Shown here: piece after piece, positions 52,410-61,521 of the stretch
Position numbering within the stretch: position 1 is the first letter of the stretch
Layout of the letters: the number at the start of each line of letters is the position of its first letter
DNA from: Pedobacter sp. FW305-3-2-15-E-R2A2
GTDB lineage: Bacteria > Bacteroidota > Bacteroidia > Sphingobacteriales > Sphingobacteriaceae
Reading direction: 5' to 3'
Length of the DNA: 64,000 nt
Assembly: GCF_038446955.1 (NCBI RefSeq)
Contig: NZ_CP151803.1
Span: 3,596,001 to 3,660,000, forward strand
Translations under genes and position numbers: made by a program
The notes under the pieces: model-generated
Database searches by the model: none
Told to the model about the DNA's origin: nothing
The model's input: the letters and a program-made list of their open reading frames with translations, nothing else

Positions 52410-53138
52410 ATGCTTGAAGCCATATTCAGTTGGGTCTTTGAAACCTGGTATAATGCTTTTATAGCATTATTGCTCTTTTTTAATGTGCTGTACTGGTCCG
52501 TAACCGGTACCGGGATTTTGGTATTCCGGTATCTGGTTCGTAAAAGAGGCTTAACAAAAGTAGCCAACCACCATCTTTATGCCGGGCAACTGAGGACAGA
52601 AATAGGGCAAAGTATGCGGTCCATTCTCGTATTCAGTCTGCAGGGGATACTCATTCAGCAAGGAATTAAGCAGGGCTGGTTTCAGATCAGTTACGAGCTC
52701 AACTGGTGGTTGTTGCCCCAAATTATTGCCTTATTCTTTTGGAATGAAATCCACTTTTACTTTTCCCATGCCTTACTTCATACCCGGTTTATGATGCGGC
52801 ATATCCATAAAGTACACCACCAATCTAAGGAACCAACTCTCTTTTCTACTTTCAGTTTTCATTGGATAGAAGCCTTTTTATTGGGTACTGTGATCGTATT
52901 TCCTTTACTCATTTTTCCCTTTCAGGCATTGGCAATTTTATCCTTACCGGTGATGAGCCTGGTCATCAACCTGCTGGGCCATTGCAACTATGATTTTTTT
53001 AGTCAGCATGCTCCCGAACATTTATTGAAATTTTCCTATCGCCATAGCATGCACCATAAAAAAGGAAAAGGTAACCTGGGTTTCTTATTGCCCTGGCTGG
53101 ACAAGATTTTTAACACTACCGTAAAAAACATTTCATGA
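52410..53138 (+). CDS. Sterol desaturase/fatty acid hydroxylase family protein
   Basis: A 242-residue membrane protein with about four membrane helices. The diiron ligands show as histidine clusters: HFYFSHALLH (~115-124), RHIHKVHHQS (~130-139), HCNYDFFSQH and 'YRHSMHHKK' near the C-terminus. This is the full three-box pattern of the fatty acid hydroxylase/sterol desaturase superfamily (O2-dependent hydroxylation or desaturation of a lipid). The stop overlaps the next start by 4 bases (ATGA), so it is coupled to the ketosynthase fusion. Lipid substrate unknown. Confidence 0.9.
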   Translation: MLEAIFSWVFETWYNAFIALLLFFNVLYWSVTGTGILVFRYLVRKRGLTKVANHHLYAGQLRTEIGQSMRSILVFSLQGILIQQGIKQGWFQISYELNWWLLPQIIALFFWNEIHFYFSHALLHTRFMMRHIHKVHHQSKEPTLFSTFSFHWIEAFLLGTVIVFPLLIFPFQALAILSLPVMSLVINLLGHCNYDFFSQHAPEHLLKFSYRHSMHHKKGKGNLGFLLPWLDKIFNTTVKNIS

Positions 53139-55012
53139 ACAAAGTATTCATCACCTCCACGGGAAGCTTCCTGCCGAATGAACCGGTAGGCAATGAAGAG
53201 ATGGAGCATTACCTCGGAAAGATCAATAATGTGCAGTCCCGTACAAAGGATATATTTCTGCGGAAAAACGGCATTAAAAACCGCCATTATGCATTGGATA
53301 CCCATCAGAACACGACACATAAAGCCTATGAAATGGCCGCATTGGCGGTAAAGGATTGTATAGAACGAAGTCATCTCGATGCGGCAAAAGTAGAGATGCT
53401 GAGTGCCGCAACGACTCAAAGCGACCTGCCCGTGCCTGGTTTTGCAAGTATGGTACATGCAGAAAGCGGGATTAGCCGGTGCGGCCTGGCCTCGCATCAG
53501 AGTGTCTGCGCTGCAGGGATGATGGCCATCCAGAATGCCTACCTCCAGGTGAAATCAGAAACGGTCCGCAATGCCGTTTGCTGTGCCGCGGAGTTACCCA
53601 GCAGGATGTTCAAATCTAAACGATTTGAAGGTCAGCAGGCTTTTGCAGTTGAAGGGGCTACGCTTCCTCTGGAAACAGATTTCCTCCGCTGGATGCTGAG
53701 TGATGGAGCAGGAGCAATGCTGCTGCAGGACGATCCTGGCGATGCACTCGCGCTGGAAATAGAATGGATAGACCTGAAGTCTTATGCGCATGCTTATGAA
53801 GTCTGCATGTATACAGGAACAAATAAGGAAAATGATGGCAGCGTATTGAAAACCTGGCTCGATTATGACACCATTAGCGAAGCCAACTTTGCGGGCGCAC
53901 TAAACCTGAAACAAGACATGCAACAGGTCGACAATATTGTTAAACTGGGGATACAGCGTTTTTTTGAACTCATCGACGAAGGAAGGTTTCAGCCTGAAGA
54001 TATTGACCGTTTGGTTTGTCATTATTCTTCTCATCATTTTAAACCACAAATTGTAGAACTCCTGAAAAACGGAGGTATAGAGATTCCGGCAGAGAAATGG
54101 TTTAGTAATTTATATACGGTAGGAAATATCGGTTCTGCGTCCATTTTTGTGATGCTGGATGAACTGATGAAAAGTGGCACACTCAAAGCAGGACAAAAGA
54201 TCTTATGTATGGTGCCTGAAAGCGGGCGGTTTATTACGGGATATATGATGCTGACCGTTAGGGAAGGCGCTGTGAGCGGAGCCTCGGGCTATACGGAAGT
54301 GATCGCGGAGATCAAAGCACCCGAAATCAGGGTTCAGGAGAAACCGGTACAGGAATGGCTGGTGCGTCAGCTGACCGGAGTCTGGTTTGATTTTGAAAGG
54401 GGATTACAGCAGGTTCCGGTTGTTAAAAAGATCTTTAAAGGAACTTTAACTTTAGAAGAGTACAAGCGATTGCTGGTAAATCTGCGTCAGCAGGTGATAG
54501 ACGGTTCTCAATGGATTGCCCGCGCGGCTTCCAATGTCAGTATGGAATATTTCCCGGTCAGGTCTGCCTTTATCAGACATTCTTCTGATGAACACCGGGA
54601 TTATCAGATTCTGGAGAAAAACTATATCAATTGCGGTGGGCTCGAAGAAGAAATCCTGACCGGCATTAAGAATATAGGAAGTGAGGCGCTCAGTGCCTTT
54701 ATGTTTCACAGGGCGAGTCAACCGAATCCTTTTGACCTGCTGGGTGGTATGTTTATCATTGAAGGGCTGGGGAACAGGGTGTCAGGAAAATGGGGCAGGG
54801 CCATTCAGCAACAGCTCCAGCTGGATAAGGATCAGGTTTCTTTTTTTATTTACCATGAATCAAGCGATAGCAATGACAACCATTTCGAACGTTTTGAACA
54901 GGCGATTCAGTCTGAACTCCTGACCCAACAAATGGCAGAGAAAATTGTTAAAACAGCAAAGGTGGTGGCCAGATTATACACCATGCAACTGGAAGAACTA
55001 GATAACTTTTAA
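53135..55012 (+). CDS. Ketosynthase III fused to a heme-oxygenase-like diiron domain
   Basis: A 625-residue cytosolic fusion. Residues 1-~375 are a KAS III-type ketosynthase with intact triad: Cys125 (QSVCAAGM), His296 (VCHYSSHH), Asn331 (VGNIGSAS). Residues ~405-620 are a helical heme-oxygenase-like domain. Candidate iron ligands lie in 'RHSSDEHRDYQILE', 'GGMFIIEGLGN' and 'FFIYHESSDSNDNHFERFEQ', matching the E/H...E...HxxxDxxxH style of HDO diiron enzymes such as UndA or CADD. It may condense an acyl group and then oxidise the product. It is coupled to the hydroxylase upstream and the orphan downstream. Confidence 0.82.
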   Translation: MNKVFITSTGSFLPNEPVGNEEMEHYLGKINNVQSRTKDIFLRKNGIKNRHYALDTHQNTTHKAYEMAALAVKDCIERSHLDAAKVEMLSAATTQSDLPVPGFASMVHAESGISRCGLASHQSVCAAGMMAIQNAYLQVKSETVRNAVCCAAELPSRMFKSKRFEGQQAFAVEGATLPLETDFLRWMLSDGAGAMLLQDDPGDALALEIEWIDLKSYAHAYEVCMYTGTNKENDGSVLKTWLDYDTISEANFAGALNLKQDMQQVDNIVKLGIQRFFELIDEGRFQPEDIDRLVCHYSSHHFKPQIVELLKNGGIEIPAEKWFSNLYTVGNIGSASIFVMLDELMKSGTLKAGQKILCMVPESGRFITGYMMLTVREGAVSGASGYTEVIAEIKAPEIRVQEKPVQEWLVRQLTGVWFDFERGLQQVPVVKKIFKGTLTLEEYKRLLVNLRQQVIDGSQWIARAASNVSMEYFPVRSAFIRHSSDEHRDYQILEKNYINCGGLEEEILTGIKNIGSEALSAFMFHRASQPNPFDLLGGMFIIEGLGNRVSGKWGRAIQQQLQLDKDQVSFFIYHESSDSNDNHFERFEQAIQSELLTQQMAEKIVKTAKVVARLYTMQLEELDNF

Positions 55013-55026
55013 AACAACGCATATCT

Positions 55027-55908
55027 ATGCTACACAAAAGAGAACATTACGAAAAGATGGTGAATGAGCCCCGGAATCCGAGCCATTGGCATGCCTTATA
55101 TCTGGATAAAAGTGTCCCTTTTAATCCGGATGCAAAAGCAGCCTTCCTCTATGATTCTTCCTCGAAAAGCCGTCAGTTTCTATATCCGGTGGCAAAGGTT
55201 TTTGCGCGGCTTTGCATCATATTGATGCAGCTTTTTAAGATCGTCGTTCCCAACCTGATTAATGCCCCCAAATTACTCCATAAGTGTTTGTACCTGGGGA
55301 TGAAGTATTTCATCACGCCGGAAGCAAACTTCGTAATTCTTCGTCATTTTTACCTGGGATCAGAAGTCCTGCGTTTCATCAAAGATAATGTGGATGCTGC
55401 GCAGGACATTCCGATGAATCCCTTGAAGCCCTTATCTGTCAATGATGTGAAAGACAACCTGTTTCTGGAGCATGACCTTAACCTTTATAATTTTATCATT
55501 AACCTGAACATAGCGATAGCCGAGAAAGGCTTGAAGATTGTCAAAAAAGAGCATCCGGACTTTAGTGCCATTTCCACTGGAGAGATCCCATTTGAGGATT
55601 TTAGAGATGGCTGGACAAATTTTATAGACCTCGGTACAGCGATAGAACTCTTTACTCCAGTCTACCAGTTCTACCTGACGGATAATGACTTCTGGAGGGC
55701 CACAAATTCCTTACAGCTGGATGAGGTGATCGGGATCTATGCCAGTACGATTATGGATTGCCCTGAAAAGTTAACGGCATTGAATAATAAACATCCAATG
55801 ATTCCGCTTCCTACTACAGACGCAGCATTCAGGTTATTGCTTCATGGTTTTTCTACAGAAGTATTGCATGCGATGCTGGTTCAGGGAAAGGTAGAGCTTC
55901 AGGTTTAA
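55027..55908 (+). CDS. Hypothetical protein, 293 aa, in the lipid operon
   Basis: A 293-residue protein without a recognised family. It has one long hydrophobic segment (~60-80, VFARLCIILMQLFKIVVPNL) and otherwise helical regions. 'SHWHALYLDKSVPFNPDAKA' and 'LEHDLNLYNFIINLNIAIAE' are distinctive stretches. It lies 14 bases after the KAS-diiron fusion and overlaps the convergent TlpA-like gene by 4 bases. Its place in the operon suggests a lipid-handling role, but no catalytic site is visible. Confidence 0.7.
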   Translation: MLHKREHYEKMVNEPRNPSHWHALYLDKSVPFNPDAKAAFLYDSSSKSRQFLYPVAKVFARLCIILMQLFKIVVPNLINAPKLLHKCLYLGMKYFITPEANFVILRHFYLGSEVLRFIKDNVDAAQDIPMNPLKPLSVNDVKDNLFLEHDLNLYNFIINLNIAIAEKGLKIVKKEHPDFSAISTGEIPFEDFRDGWTNFIDLGTAIELFTPVYQFYLTDNDFWRATNSLQLDEVIGIYASTIMDCPEKLTALNNKHPMIPLPTTDAAFRLLLHGFSTEVLHAMLVQGKVELQV

Positions 55909-57011
55909 CCAATTGTCTTCATTAAATAGCTTTCCAACTGATCAAGTCCTGTATCTATTTCATCGGAATTGTAAACAATTGTACCTGCTTTATTCACCAA
56001 GATGCAGGCAGGTATGGCATACACTCCAAAGGACTTCTGAATTTTACTGACCGACGATTTTAAGCGTTCAGATACATTGATCCAGTCTAACTTATTTGAC
56101 TGAACATGTTTCTTCCAGCGTACGACGTCACCATCATTGTTAAAATAGACAACTTTCAACCCCTTACTTTTATATTTATGATACATTTCTTTCAGCATAG
56201 GCAGTTGCTCCTGACATGGACCACACCAGGTTGCGGAGAAAACAATTAAATAGTTTTGCCCTTTAAGCTCCGTGTTACTAAACATTTGATTTTTAACATC
56301 TCTAACCTTAAATTCCAAGACCTGCTTTCCAATTTTTGCAGTTTCCAGGCTATTTACAAGTTTTGTTTTTTCCTCATATAATTTTTTAGCCAGAGCAGAA
56401 TTTTTCATTTGATCACTAAAGGTAGAAAGCGTTTTCAAAATGTCTTTTGTGAAACCTAAAGTATAATCCATGCGACCTAAACTATACAATCCTAATATGC
56501 CACCAAAGTCATTCGGATACTCCTCCAGTTTCTTCCTTTGTTCATTTAAAATCTCCATAATTAACGCTCTGGATGGATGATAATAACCGTTGGCTTTTGT
56601 ACTTTCTGACTTTCGAATCATTATATCGTTCAGTTCATAATAAATATGACTGCCCCTTGCATCCGATTTTAAGTTTAGAACTCTGGAGGTATCATCCGGT
56701 AATTCCAGGTTGATGTTATTCTCACCGGAATCAATTACGAAAGAAGCGTATTTAGACTTTCCTTTATCTTTTACGTCGAAACGGGCAAAACGACTGAACT
56801 GATCAAGTTGTCCATCTATTCTGACTTGTCCGTTCTCAAAAATCAGGGAATCATATCTCAGCGGAGTAAAGTCCTTATCATTATAAAGCTCAAAGTAAAC
56901 TTTTCTACCGGATAGGGTAGTACTGTTGGCTTTAATCACAAAGTGATATTGACTAAAGCCAGAAAGGCAAAAACAAAGAAATATCGTCGTCAGTAATGAT
57001 TTTATCATCAT
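55905..57011 (-). CDS. TlpA-like thiol-disulfide protein with DUF4369 domain
   Basis: A 368-residue secreted thioredoxin-fold protein: signal peptide to ~20 (SGFSQYH), an N-terminal beta-rich DUF4369-like domain (~22-110), a helical linker, and a C-terminal thioredoxin domain with the active site 'FSATWCGPCQEQLPMLKEMY' (CGPC near 262-265) and cis-Pro region 'YAIPACILVNKAG'. Likely a periplasmic reductase or isomerase for cysteines or cytochromes. It is convergent with the lipid operon and monocistronic. Typical of Bacteroidota. Confidence 0.88.
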   Translation of the reverse strand: MMIKSLLTTIFLCFCLSGFSQYHFVIKANSTTLSGRKVYFELYNDKDFTPLRYDSLIFENGQVRIDGQLDQFSRFARFDVKDKGKSKYASFVIDSGENNINLELPDDTSRVLNLKSDARGSHIYYELNDIMIRKSESTKANGYYHPSRALIMEILNEQRKKLEEYPNDFGGILGLYSLGRMDYTLGFTKDILKTLSTFSDQMKNSALAKKLYEEKTKLVNSLETAKIGKQVLEFKVRDVKNQMFSNTELKGQNYLIVFSATWCGPCQEQLPMLKEMYHKYKSKGLKVVYFNNDGDVVRWKKHVQSNKLDWINVSERLKSSVSKIQKSFGVYAIPACILVNKAGTIVYNSDEIDTGLDQLESYLMKTIG

Positions 57012-57166
57012 ATTCGCTTTTTAGTTAGGATTTCAATTTCCTTAATCAATATATTAACTATTTACGACAATTCATCAGGTTAAACGGGAATAAAAAATAC
57101 TTGTTAATTTTTCGGTTGTATAGCCGGATGGCTTGCTGTTACTTTGTGTCAGAGAAATTTTATAAA

Positions 57167-58225
57167 ATGAATATGGAACTGAATCTTGAGGAAACTTATT
57201 ATAAAGCGATTCTTGCAAAAGACAGCGCTTATGAAGGGACATTTATCACCGCCGTAAAAACTACCGGTATCTTTTGTCGCCCCACCTGCAGGGCGCGAAA
57301 GCCTAAAAGAGAAAACGTTACATTTTTCAAAAATACAAAAGAAGCCATTTTAAGTGGATACAGGCCATGTAAGGTTTGTAACCCTTTGGAACAACTGGAT
57401 GAGACCCCTGAGTTTATCAAAACTCTTTTAAACGAACTTGCGGTAGACCCGTCTGTAAAATTTAAGGACTGGGATTTGCTCCAAAGGGGAATTCAGCCCA
57501 GCCAGATTCGACGCTGGTTTCTCAAAAATCATGGGATGACTTTCCAGGCCTACCAACGGGCCTTCCGGATCAATTCTGCTTTCAAGAAAATACAACAGGG
57601 AGAATCGGTAACCAGTGTTGCTTTTGATTCAGGCTTTGAATCGCTCAGCGGTTTTGGAGAATCCTTTAAAGCCATTTTCGGGATTTCCCCGAAGAAGAGT
57701 AAACATTCCACAGTCATAGACCTGACGCGACTGGAAACACCGCTGGGCACCATGTTTGCCTGTGCAACAGCACAGGGAATTTGTCTGTTGGAGTTTTCCG
57801 ACAGAAAGATGTTGGAAACGGAACTAAAGGCCATTGCAAAATACCTGAACGCAACGATAGTACAAGGAGAAAATAAACATTTCGATACTTTAAGAGCACA
57901 GTTAACGGAATATTTTGAGGGAAAAAGGACTGAATTTTTATTACCGATCCACAGCCTTGGAACTGATTTCCAACAGGCAGTCTGGACTGCTTTGCAGGAA
58001 ATCCCTTATGGAGAGACCTCTACTTACCTCAGACAGGCCACGAGATTAAACAGATCTGAAGCGGTAAGAGCGGTTGGAAATGCAAATGGGATGAATAGAA
58101 TTTCCATTCTGGTCCCTTGTCATAGGGTAGTGGGTACTGATGGTAATTTAACGGGTTATGGTGGCGGATTATGGAGAAAGAAATGGTTACTGGAGCACGA
58201 ACAAAAACATCTTACGACAAAATAG
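57167..58225 (+). CDS. ada: Ada: DNA alkylation-repair methyltransferase and regulator
   Basis: A 352-residue protein from the ATG at 57167. Earlier in-frame codons start with TTG, so MNMELNLEETYYKA is the proper start. Zinc-binding Ada domain with four Cys: 'FCRPTCRARKPKRENVTF' and 'RPCKVCNP'; AraC-type HTH ('SVAFDSGFESLSGFGESFKA'); and C-terminal O6-methylguanine methyltransferase with acceptor Cys in 'VPCHRVVGTDG'. It repairs methyl lesions on DNA and activates repair genes once methylated. It stands alone behind an AT-rich gap; its own promoter was not resolved. Confidence 0.92.
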   Translation: MNMELNLEETYYKAILAKDSAYEGTFITAVKTTGIFCRPTCRARKPKRENVTFFKNTKEAILSGYRPCKVCNPLEQLDETPEFIKTLLNELAVDPSVKFKDWDLLQRGIQPSQIRRWFLKNHGMTFQAYQRAFRINSAFKKIQQGESVTSVAFDSGFESLSGFGESFKAIFGISPKKSKHSTVIDLTRLETPLGTMFACATAQGICLLEFSDRKMLETELKAIAKYLNATIVQGENKHFDTLRAQLTEYFEGKRTEFLLPIHSLGTDFQQAVWTALQEIPYGETSTYLRQATRLNRSEAVRAVGNANGMNRISILVPCHRVVGTDGNLTGYGGGLWRKKWLLEHEQKHLTTK

Positions 58226-58388
58226 TTATCCCCACATAGAAAGAGAAACAATAACTACAGGAATAAATAAAATAATTTATAAAAAAAAGTTCAGCTTTAG
58301 TAAAACGGTTTACAAGTACTGCTGACTGTGCTTTTATGGATACGAGTTTTCTACAATACACTTAAATTGAATAGGTTAACTTAATTTG

Positions 58389-58420
58389 TTGGTTGATTTT
58401 GATAAAATTCTTTATTTTTG
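58389..58420 (+). promoter_or_regulatory. Candidate promoter for the 65-aa gene
   Basis: TTG (58389-58391), 21 bases, TATTTTTG, a perfect -7 box. The ATG at 58472 is 51 bases downstream. The rest of the gap 58226-58471 is very AT-rich and shows no other feature. Confidence 0.4.
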
Positions 58421-58471
58421 GATATTAATTAAAAATTTTAGATAAAAACTTTTATTAATTTTCGCGCTCTT

Positions 58472-58669
58472 ATGAATACTATTTTGGAACAGCACACCAT
58501 GTTTAAGGCCTTGGAAATGGCAGATTTATCTGTCGGGGATAGACTTATCAATTTAGGAGAAATACTTGAAATAGAAGAATCAGATTATAATTATTCTCTC
58601 GTGATTGCAAGAATGGGGCAGCGACAGGTGTGGACCTTTAATAAGGAGTCCGCACTTTTTGTAGAGTAG
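58472..58669 (+). CDS. Small hypothetical protein, 65 aa
   Basis: A 65-residue acidic protein, alpha/beta in appearance ('LGEILEIEESDYNYSLVIAR', 'QRQVWTFNKESALFVE'), with no membrane segment or signal. The -7 box upstream and the reasonable start support expression. No family recognised. It might be a short regulatory or stress protein. It converges on the MFS gene with a 23-base gap. Confidence 0.55.
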   Translation: MNTILEQHTMFKALEMADLSVGDRLINLGEILEIEESDYNYSLVIARMGQRQVWTFNKESALFVE

Positions 58670-58692
58670 TTGACATTTTCCTTGTTCCTGAT

Positions 58693-59877
58693 CTAATGGA
58701 CCTTCTTTCTACTCAGGAAGAAGGTCAGCAGGGTTAATGAAACCAGCACCAGATAACTTATTCCCAGACTGCGCTGCCCTTCGGCGGGAATCATATACAC
58801 AATTCCATAGCTAAGAACTGAAGTAATGACATAGATTGATCCTCCGGTAACCCCGCTGGCTATACCTGCATTTTTTGGGAATAAGCTTAAACAATAAGAG
58901 AAATAGTTGTTAAAGATAAAGCCTGCAATGAAATGAATGACGAAAGCAAAGGTCATCATCGTATTCAGATTCGAGTAAAAAGCAGGACTAAAGATCATCA
59001 GGACTACGATTGCCAATTGAACGATAATGGCAATCATCATCTTTTTGAAAAATGGGCGGTTGAGAGTTGCCTTTCCGAGAAATCCTCCCAATAACAAAGC
59101 GATGCCCAGCACCAGGGCGCAATATCCCGTGGTAATGGCCGGCTGCTTAAAGGCATGTTCAATGATGAATGGTCCGCTCATTCCATAGACCATAAATACT
59201 GAATTCGCCAGGCCCAGAACAATAAGGCCTAAGCTAAAGCTCGTTGTGCTGAGCATTGAACCATATACTTTGACGATAGACCTGAAATGAAAAGTCTGGA
59301 ATGTACTTAACGATTCTCCACCAAAACAAAGTTCCAGCAGCACCATGATCAAGGCAAAAGTTCCTAAAAGATAGAAATTGGATTCCCATCCGAATGCGGT
59401 TTGAAGGTATCCGCCAAAGAAAGGGGCAATAATCGGAGCAGCAGACCAGACGATGGAAAATAAGCTGGTATAGTGTTTCAGTTGTTCTCCGGAAAATATG
59501 TCGACAAAATATGCTCTTTTACCTACTACAATGGTGGCTACCGTAATTCCATGAACAATCCTCATCAGGTAGATCAGGTATATGCTGTTTGAGCGGGCGA
59601 TGGTAAAACTGGCAATACTGAATAGCAATAATGCGGCGACGGTTAGTTTATACCGGCCAAAGCTGTCTAATAAACTACCAACGAAGAGTTGTGAAATGCC
59701 ATAGCTGATCATGAAGAAAACGATGGTCAGCTGTACTTCCGCATTGGTCACCTGCAGGTGACTGGCCATTGCCGGTAAAGAGGGAAGGTAGATATCTGTC
59801 GCCAGCCCGGAAAGTGGGATCAGTATAAATGCGAGTAAGGTACCTATCCCGTTCTGATTTTTCTCTATAGTTCTCAT
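58693..59877 (-). CDS. MFS transporter, Bcr/CflA family
   Basis: A 394-residue inner-membrane protein with twelve membrane segments. The Bcr/CflA signature 'IPLSGLATDIYLPSLPAMAS' spans the first helix, with 'FGRYKLTVAALLLFS' (motif A region) and 'VWSAAPIIAPFFGGYLQTAF' (motif C). These pumps export drugs or metabolites with protons. The start MRTIEKNQ at 59877 is preferred: an upstream in-frame Met adds 12 residues and the -7 box TACCTTTG lies only 7 bases before 59877. It follows the AraC regulator on the same strand and may be controlled by it. Confidence 0.88.
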   Translation of the reverse strand: MRTIEKNQNGIGTLLAFILIPLSGLATDIYLPSLPAMASHLQVTNAEVQLTIVFFMISYGISQLFVGSLLDSFGRYKLTVAALLLFSIASFTIARSNSIYLIYLMRIVHGITVATIVVGKRAYFVDIFSGEQLKHYTSLFSIVWSAAPIIAPFFGGYLQTAFGWESNFYLLGTFALIMVLLELCFGGESLSTFQTFHFRSIVKVYGSMLSTTSFSLGLIVLGLANSVFMVYGMSGPFIIEHAFKQPAITTGYCALVLGIALLLGGFLGKATLNRPFFKKMMIAIIVQLAIVVLMIFSPAFYSNLNTMMTFAFVIHFIAGFIFNNYFSYCLSLFPKNAGIASGVTGGSIYVITSVLSYGIVYMIPAEGQRSLGISYLVLVSLTLLTFFLSRKKVH

Positions 59878-59884
59878 TGCAGCA

Positions 59885-59892
59885 CAAAGGTA
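59885..59892 (-). promoter_or_regulatory. -7 box next to the MFS start
   Basis: The minus strand reads TACCTTTG, a perfect TAnnTTTG, ending 7 bases before the ATG at 59877. No good TTG was found at 19-21 bases. If used, the mRNA starts close to the initiation codon. Confidence 0.35.
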
Positions 59893-59961
59893 AATCCAAT
59901 ACCTGTCTACCACGAGCAGAAAACAAAGGAATAGTTACAAAAATCAAAGAATTTGCCGATG

Positions 59962-60867
59962 TTAATTGTAGTTCTTAAAAACGGAAGGGCTAAGGCCTGT
60001 GTTCTTTTTGAAGTAGTTGTTAAAGTGTGCCGGATAATCGAATCCAAGACAATAGCCAATCTCGGCTACATCCCAATCTGTATGTTTCAATAAGCTCTTG
60101 GCCTCTGCTATAATCCTGCTGCTGATCATTTGTGTAGTGGTCTTTCCGGTATGAGACTTTATCACATAATTCAGGTGGTTGACATGGATGTTCAGGTGAC
60201 TGGCAAATTCTGATGCACTTTTCAGCTTCAATGGATTTTCCGGTGAATCTACAGGAAACTGACGTTCCAGGAGGTCCAGAAACATCGGGGTGATCCTATC
60301 TGAAGCGCCGGGTTGTACAATGGGATCCTGAACAGCATGCAGCTTGATTCCTTCGTGGATGATGAGTTTCAAAATGCTCCGGATCACTTCAAATTTGTAC
60401 TCGTAGTCGCTTTTTAGTTCATTTACCAGCTGTACAAAATAAGTGTTGACCCGCTCATACTCAGTCGCATTCAGGAAATAGAAGGGTTCCATTAAAGGGT
60501 TGAAAAGCGGGCAGCTTCTTTCCAGTCCTTTCTTCATTTCCGGAGAAACAAAGGAGTCGTTAAATAAGCAATAATAGCCCGTTTGTTTTTTAGATACCGA
60601 TTCCCAGGAATAGGGAACCGTTGGATTGGAAAAGACCAATGCCGGACGGTCTATCTCAATGATCCTGTTCGCCACATGCAGTTTTCCCTTCCCTTTGGTG
60701 AGGCAGATTTTATAATGATCCCTGCGGTTATAGGGGGTAATTTTTCCGGAATAACTTCTCTCTTTAACATTAAAATGGCTAGGCTGACCTGCAGGATTTA
60801 GCAACTCAGAGGGCACAGCCTGGTTTGTTCTTTTGTAGAACTGATCAATTGTCTCAACAGAATTCAT
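59962..60867 (-). CDS. AraC-family regulator
   Basis: A 301-residue regulator from the Met at 60867 (MNSVETIDQFYKR). A longer frame from 60945 adds 26 residues of unlikely sequence. The N-terminal half is a cupin-like effector domain ('DHYKICLTKGKGKLHVANRI', 'LVFSNPTVPYSWES'). The C-terminal ~100 residues are the AraC HTH ('EFASHLNIHVNHLNYVIKSH', 'VAEIGYCLGFDYPAHFNNYF'). It is divergent from the VOC gene and upstream of the MFS pump, so it may control either. Confidence 0.85.
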   Translation of the reverse strand: MNSVETIDQFYKRTNQAVPSELLNPAGQPSHFNVKERSYSGKITPYNRRDHYKICLTKGKGKLHVANRIIEIDRPALVFSNPTVPYSWESVSKKQTGYYCLFNDSFVSPEMKKGLERSCPLFNPLMEPFYFLNATEYERVNTYFVQLVNELKSDYEYKFEVIRSILKLIIHEGIKLHAVQDPIVQPGASDRITPMFLDLLERQFPVDSPENPLKLKSASEFASHLNIHVNHLNYVIKSHTGKTTTQMISSRIIAEAKSLLKHTDWDVAEIGYCLGFDYPAHFNNYFKKNTGLSPSVFKNYN

Positions 60868-60985
60868 GTTCAATGGATTGAATATTTCAAAGAATAAAGA
60901 TAAATTATTCTTTGAAATATCGCAATGTCGCGTATGGCCCCTCATATTGTCGTGTTTACACAGCTATAGTTTTCCTGTCTGCGTT

Positions 60986-60993
60986 TAGCTTTG
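60986..60993 (+). promoter_or_regulatory. -7 box for the VOC gene
   Basis: TAGCTTTG, a perfect TAnnTTTG, 26 bases before the ATG at 61020. No clear TTG at the right distance. Confidence 0.35.
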
Positions 60994-61019
60994 TAAGCCA
61001 ACCCCCGAAATATTAAGTT

Positions 61020-61430
61020 ATGAGTACAAACATGTTTGTTAATCTGCCAGTCAGAAATCTGGAAAAGGCCATTGACTTTTTTACAAAACTGGGTTTCAAA
61101 TTTAATAACGAGTTTACGGACGAGAAAGCAACCTGTATGGTTGTCGCAGATAATATCTTTGTCATGTTGCTGGTAAAAGAGTTCTTTCAGACTTTGATCA
61201 GCAAAGAAATTGTGGATGCAAATTACAGTACCGAGGTTATCATTACCTTATCTGCTGCCAGCAGGGAAAGCGTTGATGAGATGGTCAGGAGAGCAGTTCA
61301 GGCGGGTGCAACGACGCCAAATGGCAAGCAGGATGATGGCTGGATGTATGGCCATGGCTTTCAGGACCTGGACGGACACCTCTGGGCAATCATGTGTATC
61401 GATGAAAACACCTTACGTCAAACGGACTAA
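61020..61430 (+). CDS. VOC-family protein (glyoxalase/bleomycin resistance-like)
   Basis: A 136-residue single VOC module. 'VNLPVRNLEKAIDFFTKLGF' is the classical first beta-alpha-beta unit. 'GATTPNGKQDDGWMYGHGFQ' leading to 'DLDGHLWAIMCID' is the second, with Asp-Gly-His and Glu/Asp metal positions. Such proteins are lyases, dioxygenases or drug binders; no specific substrate can be named. It is divergent from the AraC regulator, which may control it, and 91 bases before the M14 peptidase gene. Confidence 0.88.
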   Translation: MSTNMFVNLPVRNLEKAIDFFTKLGFKFNNEFTDEKATCMVVADNIFVMLLVKEFFQTLISKEIVDANYSTEVIITLSAASRESVDEMVRRAVQAGATTPNGKQDDGWMYGHGFQDLDGHLWAIMCIDENTLRQTD

Positions 61431-61521
61431 ATTGTTACAATTTTCCAAATCGATTCCTCCTGTTTTATATTAACTTAACCGCATATTTTCTAATCAACCG
61501 GTTAACCTAATTCAAGGAACG

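Noticed and set aside
57101..57166. Extended TTG start of Ada
   Set aside because: Added residues are unlike the family; the zinc domain begins properly after the ATG at 57167.
60868..60945. Longer AraC start at 60945
   Set aside because: The 26 extra residues lack family similarity and reach into the divergent promoter region of the VOC gene.
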